DNA of 61,519 nt from Verrucomicrobiales bacterium. GTDB taxonomy: Bacteria; Verrucomicrobiota; Verrucomicrobiia; Verrucomicrobiales; DEV007. The position numbers and the translations under genes were made by a program. A model generated the notes under the pieces. That model ran no database searches. It was not told the origin of the DNA and worked only from the letters and a program-made list of their open reading frames with translations. Shown one piece after another: positions 49,455-58,028 of this stretch (position 1 is the stretch's first letter; every line of letters begins with the position of its first letter). The DNA lies in NCBI GenBank assembly GCA_028281705.1, contig JANQJH010000156.1:1-61519 (forward strand), read 5' to 3'.

Positions 49455-50351
49455 TCAGGCGCAGGGGAAGGCTTTAGAGAGCTCGCCGAGCATCTGGTCA
49501 ATATCTCGCTGAGCGATTTCATCTAGTTCGGGTAACGGTGCTCTCACCCGTTTCGCGTCGGCAATGCCGCGCTTCGCCAAAACATATTTGGTTAGGCGCA
49601 TGCGATAGACGGTCTGGGAGACTAACAAGGGCAAGCTGAGCCTGTAGAGCTCGCGCGAACAGCCGCGATTGCCTGCCTTCTCCGCCTCGTAGAGCGCCAC
49701 GTGCAGATCAGTCAACTCAACAGCAGGCATGGCGCCAGAGGCACCCCGATCCAGTTCATCGATGATGTAACGCGCGCCGCCTCCACCAAAGACACCTTTC
49801 ACGTGAGGAATGCTCTCACCCAACAATGCCGTGATTGCCGGCCCGGAGGGAAGCGTTTCCTCCTTGATGTAGGTAATCGACGCATTGGAGCGCGCCAATG
49901 ACGCCATCGTTTTTGCGTTGAGACCAGCGCCGATGGGCGCAGGTGCATTCTGCAGGATGATTTGAGCCTCAGGCAAAGCTTTGGTCACGGCATTGAAGAA
50001 GCGTGCATGGGCTTCGAGGTCTTGTCCTAGCCGCTGCGGCGCCATGATCATGAGGTGCCCAATGCCGTGCCGCCGGGCCTGCTGCCCCGCCTCAATCACC
50101 CCATCAGTATCAGCCGCGCTCGCCCCGCCGATGATGGGAACCTTCCCATTCACTTCCTCTACCAATAGACCGATCAGTTCATCGCGTTCCACTGGACTCA
50201 GATGGTTGTACTCGCTCGCCACGCCAGGGAATACTACTCCATGGCAATCTGTATCCAACGCGAAGCGGATCACCTTGCGTTGAGAGAGTAGATCCAACGT
50301 GTCGTCGTCGGCAAAGAGCGTGGGAATGACAGGGAAGATACCAGCGAGCAT
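49455..50351 (-). CDS. DapA-family lyase/aldolase
   Basis: 298 residues, the normal length. The Schiff-base Lys is in ITYIKEETLPSG (about 163). VFPGVASEYNHLSPVERDEL matches the family signature, although the substrate-binding GTTGE loop reads GVASE. The catalytic Tyr stretch (YNxP) reads LQNAPAPIG, so the Tyr is absent and the enzyme is probably not a true dihydrodipicolinate synthase. With the dehydratase and symporter it would act on a 2-keto-3-deoxy sugar acid, giving pyruvate plus an aldehyde, or a related deoxy-keto acid. It is the first gene of the operon. Confidence 0.9.
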   Translation of the reverse strand: MLAGIFPVIPTLFADDDTLDLLSQRKVIRFALDTDCHGVVFPGVASEYNHLSPVERDELIGLLVEEVNGKVPIIGGASAADTDGVIEAGQQARRHGIGHLMIMAPQRLGQDLEAHARFFNAVTKALPEAQIILQNAPAPIGAGLNAKTMASLARSNASITYIKEETLPSGPAITALLGESIPHVKGVFGGGGARYIIDELDRGASGAMPAVELTDLHVALYEAEKAGNRGCSRELYRLSLPLLVSQTVYRMRLTKYVLAKRGIADAKRVRAPLPELDEIAQRDIDQMLGELSKAFPCA

Positions 50352-50662
50352 GATGTTCGTAGGTTGTCACGTGGCCTGCTCACTAGCACGGAAAAGATGG
50401 GGACGGAAAGATCGGGACGGAGTATTAGGGAGAAAAGTTGGGAAAAAGATGGGGGCGGGGTACTAGAGGCGCTGGGCGGGGGACGGAAGATTTGGAAGCG
50501 GGTAAGGTGGTGGTCTAGTGACTCGGCGGTAGTGGTCGGAATTTCCGAAAGGGACTCGCACGGCGTCAGACGGTGAGTGAGCCATCGAGCCGTCCTCGGG
50601 GATCAACCCTCTGAGCGGATCCCATTGCCCTTCACGCAGATCCACGGTATTCTTCTCGTTTG
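50352..50662. other. Intergenic region, 311 bp
   Basis: Divergent spacer between the lyase operon and the leucine-rich-repeat gene. The left two thirds are strongly purine-rich and G-rich on the plus strand (GATGGGGGCGGGG, GCGCTGGGCGGGGGACGG). No gene, operator or RNA was recognised. Confidence 0.4.
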
Positions 50663-52249
50663 ATGGTCATGAATCTAGAAACCGGAGCCCGATTCTTGGC
50701 GAGCCTTTTCCTTCTGGCCGCACCGATGTCAGCCGCGCAGTTCGGCCTGTATACCTACGAGGTGGTGGGGGACACGGTCACCATTACGGACTTTCCTGAG
50801 GATGCTGTTGGGCATGCAGAGATCCCCACAGAGATTGATGGGATGCCGGTCGTGACGATCGGCGCCGGAGCGTTCTGGAAATGCGGGCGTTTGACGAGCG
50901 TCACCATTCCCGAAAGCGTCACGAATATTAGCGAAGGGGCGTTCAGTGAGTGTGTAAGCCTAACGATCATCACCATTCCTAATAGTGTCACAACGATCAA
51001 AGATGAGGCCTTCAGTAAATGTACTAGTCTGACGAGCATCGCCATTCCCAACAGCGTGACTACCATCGGCAACGAAGCGTTTCGTCAATGTGGTCGTCTG
51101 ACCAAGTTCACCATTCCCACCAGCATGACTACCATCGGCGAATGGACGTTTCACGGGTGCCATAGCCTGACAAACGTGACTATTCCCGACAGCGTCACGA
51201 CAATCAGCGAAGGGGCGTTTCACGAGTGCGGTAGCCTTGGGAACGTCACCATTCCCAAGAGCGTCAAGACCATCGGCGATGAGGCGTTCTATAAATGTAG
51301 TAGTCTGACGATACTCACAATTCCAGAGAGCGTGACTTACATTGGTGAAAGCGCATTTTCCTACTGCACCCGCCTAATGAGACTAACTATTTACTCTAGT
51401 GGCGGCATGTTGATCGGCGACAAAGCTTTCTTTGGGTGCTATAGCTTGCCACGGGTGACATTCCTCGGTGACGCTCCGAGATTTTCTGGTGCAAAGAGGT
51501 CTCATGGAGTTTTCGGGCAATCTGGCCCATTACACTATGATCTTCGATTGATGTCCGTCTCTGATGTTAGTGAACTTCCGGTTATGGGAAATATGATGAC
51601 AATCGTTGCTTGGGTGGGGGACGACCTCCACATACGGATCTTTGACGCCGATGGTAGACAAGCGATTGATAAACCCGAGGTTGAGTTGCTGAAAGCACCG
51701 TGGTTTTCCGACTTGAAAAAAATTCGTGAAGAGCACCCTTCTCTTGATGAATCTACGATGTCTCCTGAGAGAGTTAGGGCAATCGTCGATATGGCTTCAG
51801 GAAGCTCAGATTACGGTTTCAGGGTTTACTACCTTAGTAGTAGGCAGGGATATACATTGCAATGGAAGGAGTACTTTTCAAAGCGTTCTGTCGTCATGAT
51901 GGATGAAGCCGCTTATCCTGCCGTCCCATGGTTGGTTAGGCATGGCTTGGCCTACGACACGAATCTCCACCAAGAGGGGTTACTCATGGCCTACGCGCTG
52001 AATTTCAGTCCTCACAGTCGCACTAGCCTGCTGCCGGAACCTATCATCGATCCTGCCACAGACACCTTGAACCTGAGCTTTCATGCGGCCAGCCCCGGGA
52101 TCACCTACATCGTCGAGTCCAGCGCGGATTTGCAGAGTTGGTCCACGGATGGCGTGCGCCTCTCGGACCTTGGCGCTGACAACAAGAGGACGGCGATGGT
52201 TGACCGGGACTCGGGGAACCGATTCTTGAGGCTGCGAGTTGATCGCTGA
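50663..52249 (+). CDS. BspA-like leucine-rich-repeat surface protein
   Basis: 528 residues with a signal peptide (FLASLFLLAAPMSA). About nine units of 23 residues (roughly 69-270) follow the LRR_5/BspA consensus with AFxxCxSLTxxTIPxSVTTI. Adjacent units are so alike that the DNA shows a 69-bp periodicity. The next 170 residues have no recognised domain. The C-terminal 70 residues carry the module with VESSADLQSW and FLRLRV that recurs in other secreted proteins of this window. BspA-type repeats often mediate adhesion; here that is inferred only. Confidence 0.85.
   Translation: MVMNLETGARFLASLFLLAAPMSAAQFGLYTYEVVGDTVTITDFPEDAVGHAEIPTEIDGMPVVTIGAGAFWKCGRLTSVTIPESVTNISEGAFSECVSLTIITIPNSVTTIKDEAFSKCTSLTSIAIPNSVTTIGNEAFRQCGRLTKFTIPTSMTTIGEWTFHGCHSLTNVTIPDSVTTISEGAFHECGSLGNVTIPKSVKTIGDEAFYKCSSLTILTIPESVTYIGESAFSYCTRLMRLTIYSSGGMLIGDKAFFGCYSLPRVTFLGDAPRFSGAKRSHGVFGQSGPLHYDLRLMSVSDVSELPVMGNMMTIVAWVGDDLHIRIFDADGRQAIDKPEVELLKAPWFSDLKKIREEHPSLDESTMSPERVRAIVDMASGSSDYGFRVYYLSSRQGYTLQWKEYFSKRSVVMMDEAAYPAVPWLVRHGLAYDTNLHQEGLLMAYALNFSPHSRTSLLPEPIIDPATDTLNLSFHAASPGITYIVESSADLQSWSTDGVRLSDLGADNKRTAMVDRDSGNRFLRLRVDR
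50867..51480 (+). repeat. 69-bp coding tandem repeats (LRR units)
   Basis: About nine tandem units of 69 bp, one of them 72 bp, inside the LRR gene. Conserved core words such as ACCATTCCC and GCGTTTCA or GAGGCGTTC recur in phase. The last two units are the most divergent. Confidence 0.75.
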
Positions 52250-52584
52250 CGACGGAGCATCGTAACGACTTGGCCGGTTATTCGTTGGGGCGATTGCTGA
52301 GATTGGTCCGGATGACGTAGAGGACAACGAGCATTGGATAAATCAAGAGAACCTCTTGAGGGCCGATGTCTTTAGCAACGCAATCATGGAGCGACATCCG
52401 CAATCCGCAAGCAGTTAGGTCAAATCCACAACCTCTGCCTCGTGAGCATTCCTCTGTACGCTCGCCATCCCTTTCTTCCCTCCCGCGGTACTCGCATGGC
52501 AGTCGGAGCATGCAATCCGGGATGAACCTTGATCTTCTGGTGCATCCTGATTATGATGTTCAGACTCAGGCACTGCGGATTCCA
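52250..52584. other. Intergenic region, 335 bp
   Basis: No supported gene. A short minus-strand frame ending near 52278 codes for a hydrophobic stretch (LLIYPMLVVLYVI) and could be the tail of a lost membrane protein gene, but it has no proper start. A promoter for the next gene must lie here. Confidence 0.35.
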
Positions 52585-53193
52585 ATGAAATCTATCACAC
52601 TCTTGTTGTTTGCGAGCTTCTTTGTCCTAGTGGCATCTGCTCAGGAAGATCCTACCAAAACTCTCGATAGATTGAAGAGATCCTACGAGGCGACTTTGGT
52701 GAAGGCCATAGTCCCGATTCAACAAGAGTATATTCGGTCCCTTGTGGAACTACAGCAGTACCATGTAACGGCAGGCGACCTCGATTCTGCGCTTCACGTG
52801 CGCGAAGCCATACGGCTCGCTGAAACTTGGAAGGATTTCCCAATAAATCGCCTCAGCGACCATTCCAAGTATCTTAGGAAGAAGATAAATGGAATGACTG
52901 CCTCCTTTGAGGGGCGATGTGGATTCGTGAAACTGCGATTTCATTCGCAGTACGTTCTCTACGTTCACGAGAATCAAGAACGAAAGCTTCATTACTCCGT
53001 CACTGGAGACAAGTCTCTTACGATTCATGGAGGCGAGGAAGGGTATGATGTTAGTTTTTCTTCTAATTTTCAAAGTGGATCACTCCGCTCCAAACTAGGT
53101 GAATATCCGCTCGTGATTCCGGGAGAAAGCCGCGGCTTGGGCAATAGGGAGAGTCACGAAGCAAACGCAGCGCATGAGTCGGGGCAGAAGTGA
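52585..53193 (+). CDS. Small secreted protein of unknown function
   Basis: 202 residues from ATG 52585, where a signal peptide begins (ITLLLFASFFVLVASA). The mature N-terminal half is helical, with a pattern seen in many exported proteins of this phylum (LDRLKRSYEATLVKAIVPIQ, YIRSLVELQQYHVTAGDLDS, ALHVREAIRLA). The second half is beta-rich and unidentified. The low GC of this gene compared with its neighbours is noticeable, as in the LRR gene before it. Confidence 0.65.
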   Translation: MKSITLLLFASFFVLVASAQEDPTKTLDRLKRSYEATLVKAIVPIQQEYIRSLVELQQYHVTAGDLDSALHVREAIRLAETWKDFPINRLSDHSKYLRKKINGMTASFEGRCGFVKLRFHSQYVLYVHENQERKLHYSVTGDKSLTIHGGEEGYDVSFSSNFQSGSLRSKLGEYPLVIPGESRGLGNRESHEANAAHESGQK

Positions 53194-53230
53194 ATCCCTG
53201 CACCGCCGCTCGTCGAGCTGGTAGCGCGTT

Positions 53231-53347
53231 TCATTCAGTATTCAACTGCGACTCCAGGCGCTCCGCCTCCTCAAAGATGTGCCGGTATCGCTCGTTGAAA
53301 TTCCCCCATTTCAGTGGACACGAGGCGCGCAACTCGCAACGAATAAA
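53231..53347 (-). pseudogene. Possible C-terminal gene remnant
   Basis: A 38-codon open frame on the minus strand without a start codon. It reads CELRASCPLKWGNFNERYRH and then IFEEAERLESQLNTE before a stop. The ending looks like a genuine helical protein tail, but I cannot name the family. It is bounded upstream by a stop codon and overlapped by no other convincing gene. Confidence 0.25.
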
Positions 53348-53352
53348 CTAAC

Positions 53353-53661
53353 ATGTCCACTTATAGAAATTATGATGAAGAGTTCCGTCGCAACTGCAGC
53401 CAGATCCTGGGCGACGTCATTGTGGAATACAAGGCCACCCGGGGTTCCGAATGGTCAGAAGGGTATTTGCTGACTTTCCGTTGGGCCACCTTGGCGGGGA
53501 CAGGGTCATTTGGCTGGTCCTGCTTGGTCGGTGACGAACTTGGGCTAGAGATCGGCTATGTGAGAGTTGTCTGTCTCCAACTGGAGACAAGCGTGGCCTC
53601 TACCATTCTCCGGCTAGTTGAGAAGCATAAGCGTCTTACTGTCCGATGCTCTTCGAGATGA
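53353..53661 (+). CDS. Hypothetical protein, possibly a remnant
   Basis: 102 residues starting MSTYRNYDEEFRRNCSQILG. The first 15 residues recall the start of IS3-type OrfA transposases (YDEEFxRxxV), but the rest does not continue that pattern (LLTFRWATLAGTGSFGWSCL). Its 3' end overlaps the convergent signalling gene by 48 bp. It could be a small real gene or a decayed fragment. Confidence 0.35.
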   Translation: MSTYRNYDEEFRRNCSQILGDVIVEYKATRGSEWSEGYLLTFRWATLAGTGSFGWSCLVGDELGLEIGYVRVVCLQLETSVASTILRLVEKHKRLTVRCSSR

Positions 53662-55722
53662 AAGTGTGCTGACTTCGGAATTCTCGAGAAGCGCCAGGAA
53701 CTCATCCCCAGGGATCGGTTTCGAAAAGAGGTAGCCCTGCAGGCGGCAAATGCCAAGTTCTTGAAGGATTCGCTTTTGTTCTTCAGTTTCCACACCTTCG
53801 GCTACTGTTTCCATCTCAAGTGTTCTGGAAAGTTCTTCGATGGTCTGGACGATTCGACGGCCCCTGGCCGTATGTAAATTGCGGACGAACTTTATGTCGA
53901 TTTTCAGTTCTTCCACAGGCATCTCATGCAAACTTGCAAGTGACGAATGCCCTTGCCCAAAATCGTCGATCGAAAGATGGAATCCGGCGGACGACAGTTC
54001 TTCTAGCCGCTCGGTCTCGGAATGGATCCCAAGCAGGGCCTGACTTTCAGTCAGTTCCAGCGTCACTTGATCGGGAAGCAGGCCAAATTGTTTCGTCTTT
54101 GCCAATAAATCTAAGGTGAAGTCCGATCGCAGGAGCTGCCGGAGTGAGATATTGATCGACAGGGGAATGAAAAAGCCGTGTGCCTGGCAATTCATGAGGA
54201 AACGTAGAGCCTTCTCTTGCATTTGTCGGCCCAAGTCTTCGATTAGCCCCATATTTTCAGCCAGTGGGACGAACATTCCAGGAGAGATCCAGCCATATCC
54301 CTCTTCGTGCCACCGAGCCAGTGACTCAACCCCACAGATCGCTCCAGTGCGGGCATCGACGATCGGTTGGTAGTGAACCTTGATCCGTTGGTCCGAGACG
54401 GCATCGCAGAGTAGCGCGCGGATCGTCGTATTTTCCTTAAATGATTTCAATTCTGGGGACTCCCCAAAGACGATAAGCCCGTTTCGGGCCCGCCTCTTAA
54501 CCATCAAGAGCGCTGCATCAGCGGCCTGCAAGAGTTCCTCTTGGTCCTGGCCATCATCGGGATAGATCGCCGCTCCCATACTCATGGTCACGAAGACTCC
54601 GTGCTCCGCGGCAATGGTCTTTTGAGTCCGCTCTTTGATTATTCTGCAGATGCTACGAGCAGACTCTAAATTTTCAATGCCGGGGAGAAGGAGAATAAAT
54701 TCATCGCCGCCCCTTCGAGCCACGGTATCGGTTTGGCGCACACTTTCGCGCAGTCGCTTCGCAACCATCAAGAGGTGCTGATCGCCCGCTTTGTGTCCCA
54801 GCCTGTCGTTGATTTCTTTGAAACGATCTAAATCAATGAACGCCACGCAAAGCTTCGTCCCATCGCGCCTGCAGCGTGCCAGTTCTTGCTCAAAACGTTC
54901 ATCCAAGAACGTTCGGTTTGGAAGTCCGGTCAACCCATCGTACAGAGCCAGCTTCTGCGCTTTGTCTTTGAGTCGGGTCAGTTCGCGTTCGGCCTTTTTC
55001 AAATCGGTGATGTCGTGCCCGTAGAGGTAAACGTAATCTGCATCGCGAATGGGCGTCACCGTCAGCGAATAATGCCGATCCGAATCTTCGAGTTCAAAAC
55101 CAGTGGTGCGGTTCTGGGCCCGCGCTTGATCCATTAGGTCACAGAGGTAGGTCGGCAAGCACTCGCCAACCTCGATCTTGAGTTCGGCGAGGATCCCAGA
55201 GCTCGCAGCATTCGCATAGAGCAACGTTCCATCAACGCCTATCCGCAGAACAGGATTTGGATTCTCTGAGGAGAATCTTCCGAGCAATTGGAGTTGTTGT
55301 TCAATTTTCTCCCGTTTTGTTTTCATCTTACACTGGCGGTTGAGAACCCGGAGAACAACTTCCTCGAGATCATCCATGCTCGCAGGTTTCAGGAGGTAAT
55401 CAAAAGCGCCGGCGCGTAGACAATGGATGGCTGTTTTGGTATCGTTACTGCCCGTCATCATCACGACGGCGATCTCCGGCGATCTCGGAGCTAATTCATC
55501 CAGAAGGGTTAATCCTGACTGGTTGGACAAGGTGACGTCACAAAGCACCAACTCAATGGCAGAGGTCGCAAGAATCGCGCGGGCTTCATCGAGATTCGCT
55601 GCTTGAGCAACCGTATGTCCCCTCATTTCGAGCATCATCGTTATCACGCGGCGGATCGATTTCTCATCATCGAGCACCAGGATAAAAGCCGACGGTTCAC
55701 TCTGGGGGAATGTATCCTTCAT
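53614..55722 (-). CDS. Response regulator with PAS, GGDEF and EAL domains (c-di-GMP turnover)
   Basis: 702 residues from ATG 55722 (MKDTFPQS). Receiver (about 10-125) with acidic pair in LVLDDEKS, phosphoacceptor Asp in LVLCDVTLS and Lys in YLLKPAS. PAS domain (about 145-250: NPVLRIGVDGTLLYANAASS). GGDEF domain (about 265-425) with LYDGLTGLPNRTFLDERFEQ and an intact RRGGDEFILL. EAL domain (about 445-690) whose signature reads ESL in GVESLARW, while IDDFGQGHSSL and ETVAEGVETEEQ are conserved. It should respond to a histidine kinase and make or degrade c-di-GMP. It is divergent from the pilus-assembly genes, 146 bp away. In MSHA loci an EAL/GGDEF-type gene (mshH) sits at the same place. Confidence 0.93.
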   Translation of the reverse strand: MKDTFPQSEPSAFILVLDDEKSIRRVITMMLEMRGHTVAQAANLDEARAILATSAIELVLCDVTLSNQSGLTLLDELAPRSPEIAVVMMTGSNDTKTAIHCLRAGAFDYLLKPASMDDLEEVVLRVLNRQCKMKTKREKIEQQLQLLGRFSSENPNPVLRIGVDGTLLYANAASSGILAELKIEVGECLPTYLCDLMDQARAQNRTTGFELEDSDRHYSLTVTPIRDADYVYLYGHDITDLKKAERELTRLKDKAQKLALYDGLTGLPNRTFLDERFEQELARCRRDGTKLCVAFIDLDRFKEINDRLGHKAGDQHLLMVAKRLRESVRQTDTVARRGGDEFILLLPGIENLESARSICRIIKERTQKTIAAEHGVFVTMSMGAAIYPDDGQDQEELLQAADAALLMVKRRARNGLIVFGESPELKSFKENTTIRALLCDAVSDQRIKVHYQPIVDARTGAICGVESLARWHEEGYGWISPGMFVPLAENMGLIEDLGRQMQEKALRFLMNCQAHGFFIPLSINISLRQLLRSDFTLDLLAKTKQFGLLPDQVTLELTESQALLGIHSETERLEELSSAGFHLSIDDFGQGHSSLASLHEMPVEELKIDIKFVRNLHTARGRRIVQTIEELSRTLEMETVAEGVETEEQKRILQELGICRLQGYLFSKPIPGDEFLALLENSEVSTLSSRRASDSKTLMLLN

Positions 55723-55868
55723 CGTTTGTTGATAATTAGGTGGACCCAATCTTACCGACATTGTGAAAATTTCAAAAAATTATAGATATTTTTTAAATGT
55801 GTTGAATTTTTACCTGAGTCGCGGGGCGAGTTCCACGGCGGCACCGGATAGAAACCACTTCGAAATCA

Positions 55869-57386
55869 ATGGCCTCTGTGAACAAGGAAATCCTCATACT
55901 CAGTTGGCTGGACGGAAGCATGAGATTTGTTTCCGGCCAGAACGGCGAAGCCGTGTCCACCTGGGAATGCCCAGGTGAACCGGAAGATCTCGGTAAGGAA
56001 TCCTTCAACTTGCCCTCTGTTCTCAGAACCGCAGTCCAAGAGACGGGCTTCAAGGGGAGGCACATTGGCATGGTTTTGGAGCACGGAAAACTAACCCAGC
56101 AATTGCTCTCCACGCCGCCGGCGAAGGGCCGAGATCTGGAGCTCTACATTGCCAGGCAGGTCGATCAGCTCAAGGTGGTCGACGAAGAGGTGAGTATGAG
56201 TTGGGTGGAGACGAATCCGATCAAGGAATCCAAAGGGCTTGTGCTCTATCTCTTTCCCAAGCCTCTGAGAGAGAAATTGATCGTCGATTGCCGGGAGGCG
56301 GGACTCCATCTACTAATGCTCGTAGCGCCGACTGCCTTGCTCGGTAGCGATCTAGCAGAGCTTCCGATTGCAGATGACGAGATCGCCATGATTGCCGCAC
56401 AGGCGGGACAGACTACGGCGATTGTGATTGGCGGTAGGGGAGGGGCGTTCTTTCTCGCGCGATCGCTGCGATGTATTTGGAATGACTCTCCAAGAAGGCT
56501 GAACTCGGAACTTAACCGGAGCACCATTTTCCTGCGCCAACAATACGGCAGGGACATTGATTCCGTCTGGCTGGTGGGTGACGGAGCAGAGCAGCACGCG
56601 CAGCAGATGAGCTTGGGAGACGATGAGAGCGTCGAACAGATGCGCTCCGGCACAAGGTTCTCCATTAATGTGAGTCCCGCCAGGTTTTCGCCTTACTATT
56701 GGGCCGAGAGATTGCTGGCGTTTTCGCCAGAGAGTGACGCCAATGTGATCGATCGTGAGCAACGGAACGCGCCCCGGCGTAAGATGTTTGTTCAGATCTC
56801 AGGAGGAGTTATCTGTCTGCTCCTCGTGTTGTCCTTAGCGGTGGTGGCACTTGTTGAGTTTCAGATCCGGAGCGCCACCAAGGAACTGGCGGCGTTGCAG
56901 TCCAAGGATCTAAGCTTGAAAGGACGAAAAGAGAAGTTGGAGCAGCAGCTTGATCGTCTTGAGGAAGAAAAAGAAATCATCCGTCTCGTTGGGGAAGAGC
57001 AACTTCCCCCAGTGTCTGGCTGGTTCTTGAGCCATCTCGCGGGCGTCCTACCGGAAGAACTTGTCCTCACCAAGGTCGAGGTGCACCGAGTTGACCAACT
57101 GACGGAAGAGGGAGCAGACAAGGCTCCGCCTGAAGGCTCGTGGGAGGCTCGACTGGAGGGCTTTGGCATCGTGACTTCCGAAGCCCCACCGGACAAAGTG
57201 AAGGGAGCTTACCAGAGCCTTTGCGACGAATTGGTGGCTGGCCCATTCAACTTTGAAATCACCGATCGTACCGATCAGTTTGCCCCTCGATCGCTTGAAT
57301 CCTGGATTTCAACGAACGGCACACCAGCGGATAACGCGAAGCAATTCTACATCCAAGGCGTGATGGGAGGGAACACCATTCGATGA
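55869..57386 (+). CDS. PilM/PilN-like (MshI- or GspL-like) pilus or secretion assembly protein
   Basis: 505 residues. The N-terminal 290 residues have the divided actin-like layout of PilM/GspL (ILILSWLDGSMRFVSG, LELYIARQVDQLKV, IAMIAAQAGQTTAIVIGGRG, IFLRQQYGRDIDSVWLVGDG). A membrane helix follows (ISGGVICLLLVLSLAVVALV, about 315-334), then a coiled coil (about 335-375) and a PilN/GspL-like periplasmic part (LPPVSGWFLSHLAGVLPEEL, VLTKVEVHRV). It would form the inner-membrane platform of a type IV pilus, MSHA pilus or type II secretion system. The next gene overlaps by 4 bp. Confidence 0.8.
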   Translation: MASVNKEILILSWLDGSMRFVSGQNGEAVSTWECPGEPEDLGKESFNLPSVLRTAVQETGFKGRHIGMVLEHGKLTQQLLSTPPAKGRDLELYIARQVDQLKVVDEEVSMSWVETNPIKESKGLVLYLFPKPLREKLIVDCREAGLHLLMLVAPTALLGSDLAELPIADDEIAMIAAQAGQTTAIVIGGRGGAFFLARSLRCIWNDSPRRLNSELNRSTIFLRQQYGRDIDSVWLVGDGAEQHAQQMSLGDDESVEQMRSGTRFSINVSPARFSPYYWAERLLAFSPESDANVIDREQRNAPRRKMFVQISGGVICLLLVLSLAVVALVEFQIRSATKELAALQSKDLSLKGRKEKLEQQLDRLEEEKEIIRLVGEEQLPPVSGWFLSHLAGVLPEELVLTKVEVHRVDQLTEEGADKAPPEGSWEARLEGFGIVTSEAPPDKVKGAYQSLCDELVAGPFNFEITDRTDQFAPRSLESWISTNGTPADNAKQFYIQGVMGGNTIR

Positions 57387-57982
57387 GACTTTTCTTCGAG
57401 CGGCTACCGAGGTGCCTCGTATTGCATTCGAAAGGGCGTTTGCTGATGGTGCTGCTAATCGTCGTTGCCATAGGATTGCAGTGGTTTTGTTGGTCCTATC
57501 GCCATCCGACGGTCACACAGCGCCGGGCAGAAATACGTGATGTCAGCCGGCTTGAAGACGAGGTGGAGAAACTGGAGAGGCGATGGTCTGAAGAAGATGC
57601 TGCCGAGGTCGACTCTCGTTTGCAGCAGGTACGACAACATCTCTTTGTCGGCGCCCCGGAACCCGGCGGTTGGAGCGAGGAAGTCGAGCAGCCAGACAGT
57701 CCGATGGCCATGGCTGCCCGAGTATCCCTCGGGGATCCGATTCCGCACCCTCGGCATTCCAATGATCTGTTGATCGTGCCTACAGAATGGACCTTGGATC
57801 TCAAGAGCTCGAGGCACCCCGACTATTCGGCGATTCTGGAATTCCTCCAGAACCTGACCACTGATCAGGCCAAGCGAATGGATCTGGTGAGTATCACCGC
57901 CAGTGGTGATGGCAGAAGTCTGACGAATGTCGAGTTGGGAATAGATCTCTGGTTTCAAAAAGAAATGAAGGACACGCCTTAG
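57383..57982 (+). CDS. PilO/GspM-like assembly platform protein
   Basis: 199 residues with one N-terminal membrane helix (LLMVLLIVVAIGLQWFCW), a coiled coil (VSRLEDEVEKLERRWSEEDA) and a small alpha/beta ferredoxin-like end (WTLDLKSSRHPDYSAILEFL, VSITASGDGRS, NVELGIDLWF). This is the architecture of PilO, MshJ and GspM. The assignment leans on architecture and on the PilM/N-like gene that overlaps it by 4 bp. Confidence 0.7.
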   Translation: MRLFFERLPRCLVLHSKGRLLMVLLIVVAIGLQWFCWSYRHPTVTQRRAEIRDVSRLEDEVEKLERRWSEEDAAEVDSRLQQVRQHLFVGAPEPGGWSEEVEQPDSPMAMAARVSLGDPIPHPRHSNDLLIVPTEWTLDLKSSRHPDYSAILEFLQNLTTDQAKRMDLVSITASGDGRSLTNVELGIDLWFQKEMKDTP

Positions 57983-58028
57983 CACTTCCCTCCGAAACGA
58001 ATCTCATTGATCCCATTTTTAGTTGTTC

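Noticed and set aside
49455..50351. Calling the DapA-family gene dihydrodipicolinate synthase (lysine synthesis)
   Set aside because: The GTTGE loop and the YNxP catalytic Tyr are missing, and the operon context is sugar-acid catabolism.
50867..51480. 69-bp periodic DNA repeats considered as a CRISPR-like array
   Set aside because: The period is entirely coding (23-residue LRR units), without unique spacers between constant repeats.
52278..52511. A 77-codon minus-strand frame with a hydrophobic segment (LLIYPMLVVLYVI)
   Set aside because: The first part is Arg/Cys-rich noise, there is no ribosome-binding site, and only the last 30 residues look protein-like, so at best it is a remnant.
53353..53661. 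Assigning the small ORF to an IS3-type OrfA transposase
   Set aside because: Only about 15 N-terminal residues resemble OrfA. There is no helix-turn-helix continuation and no terminal inverted repeats were found.
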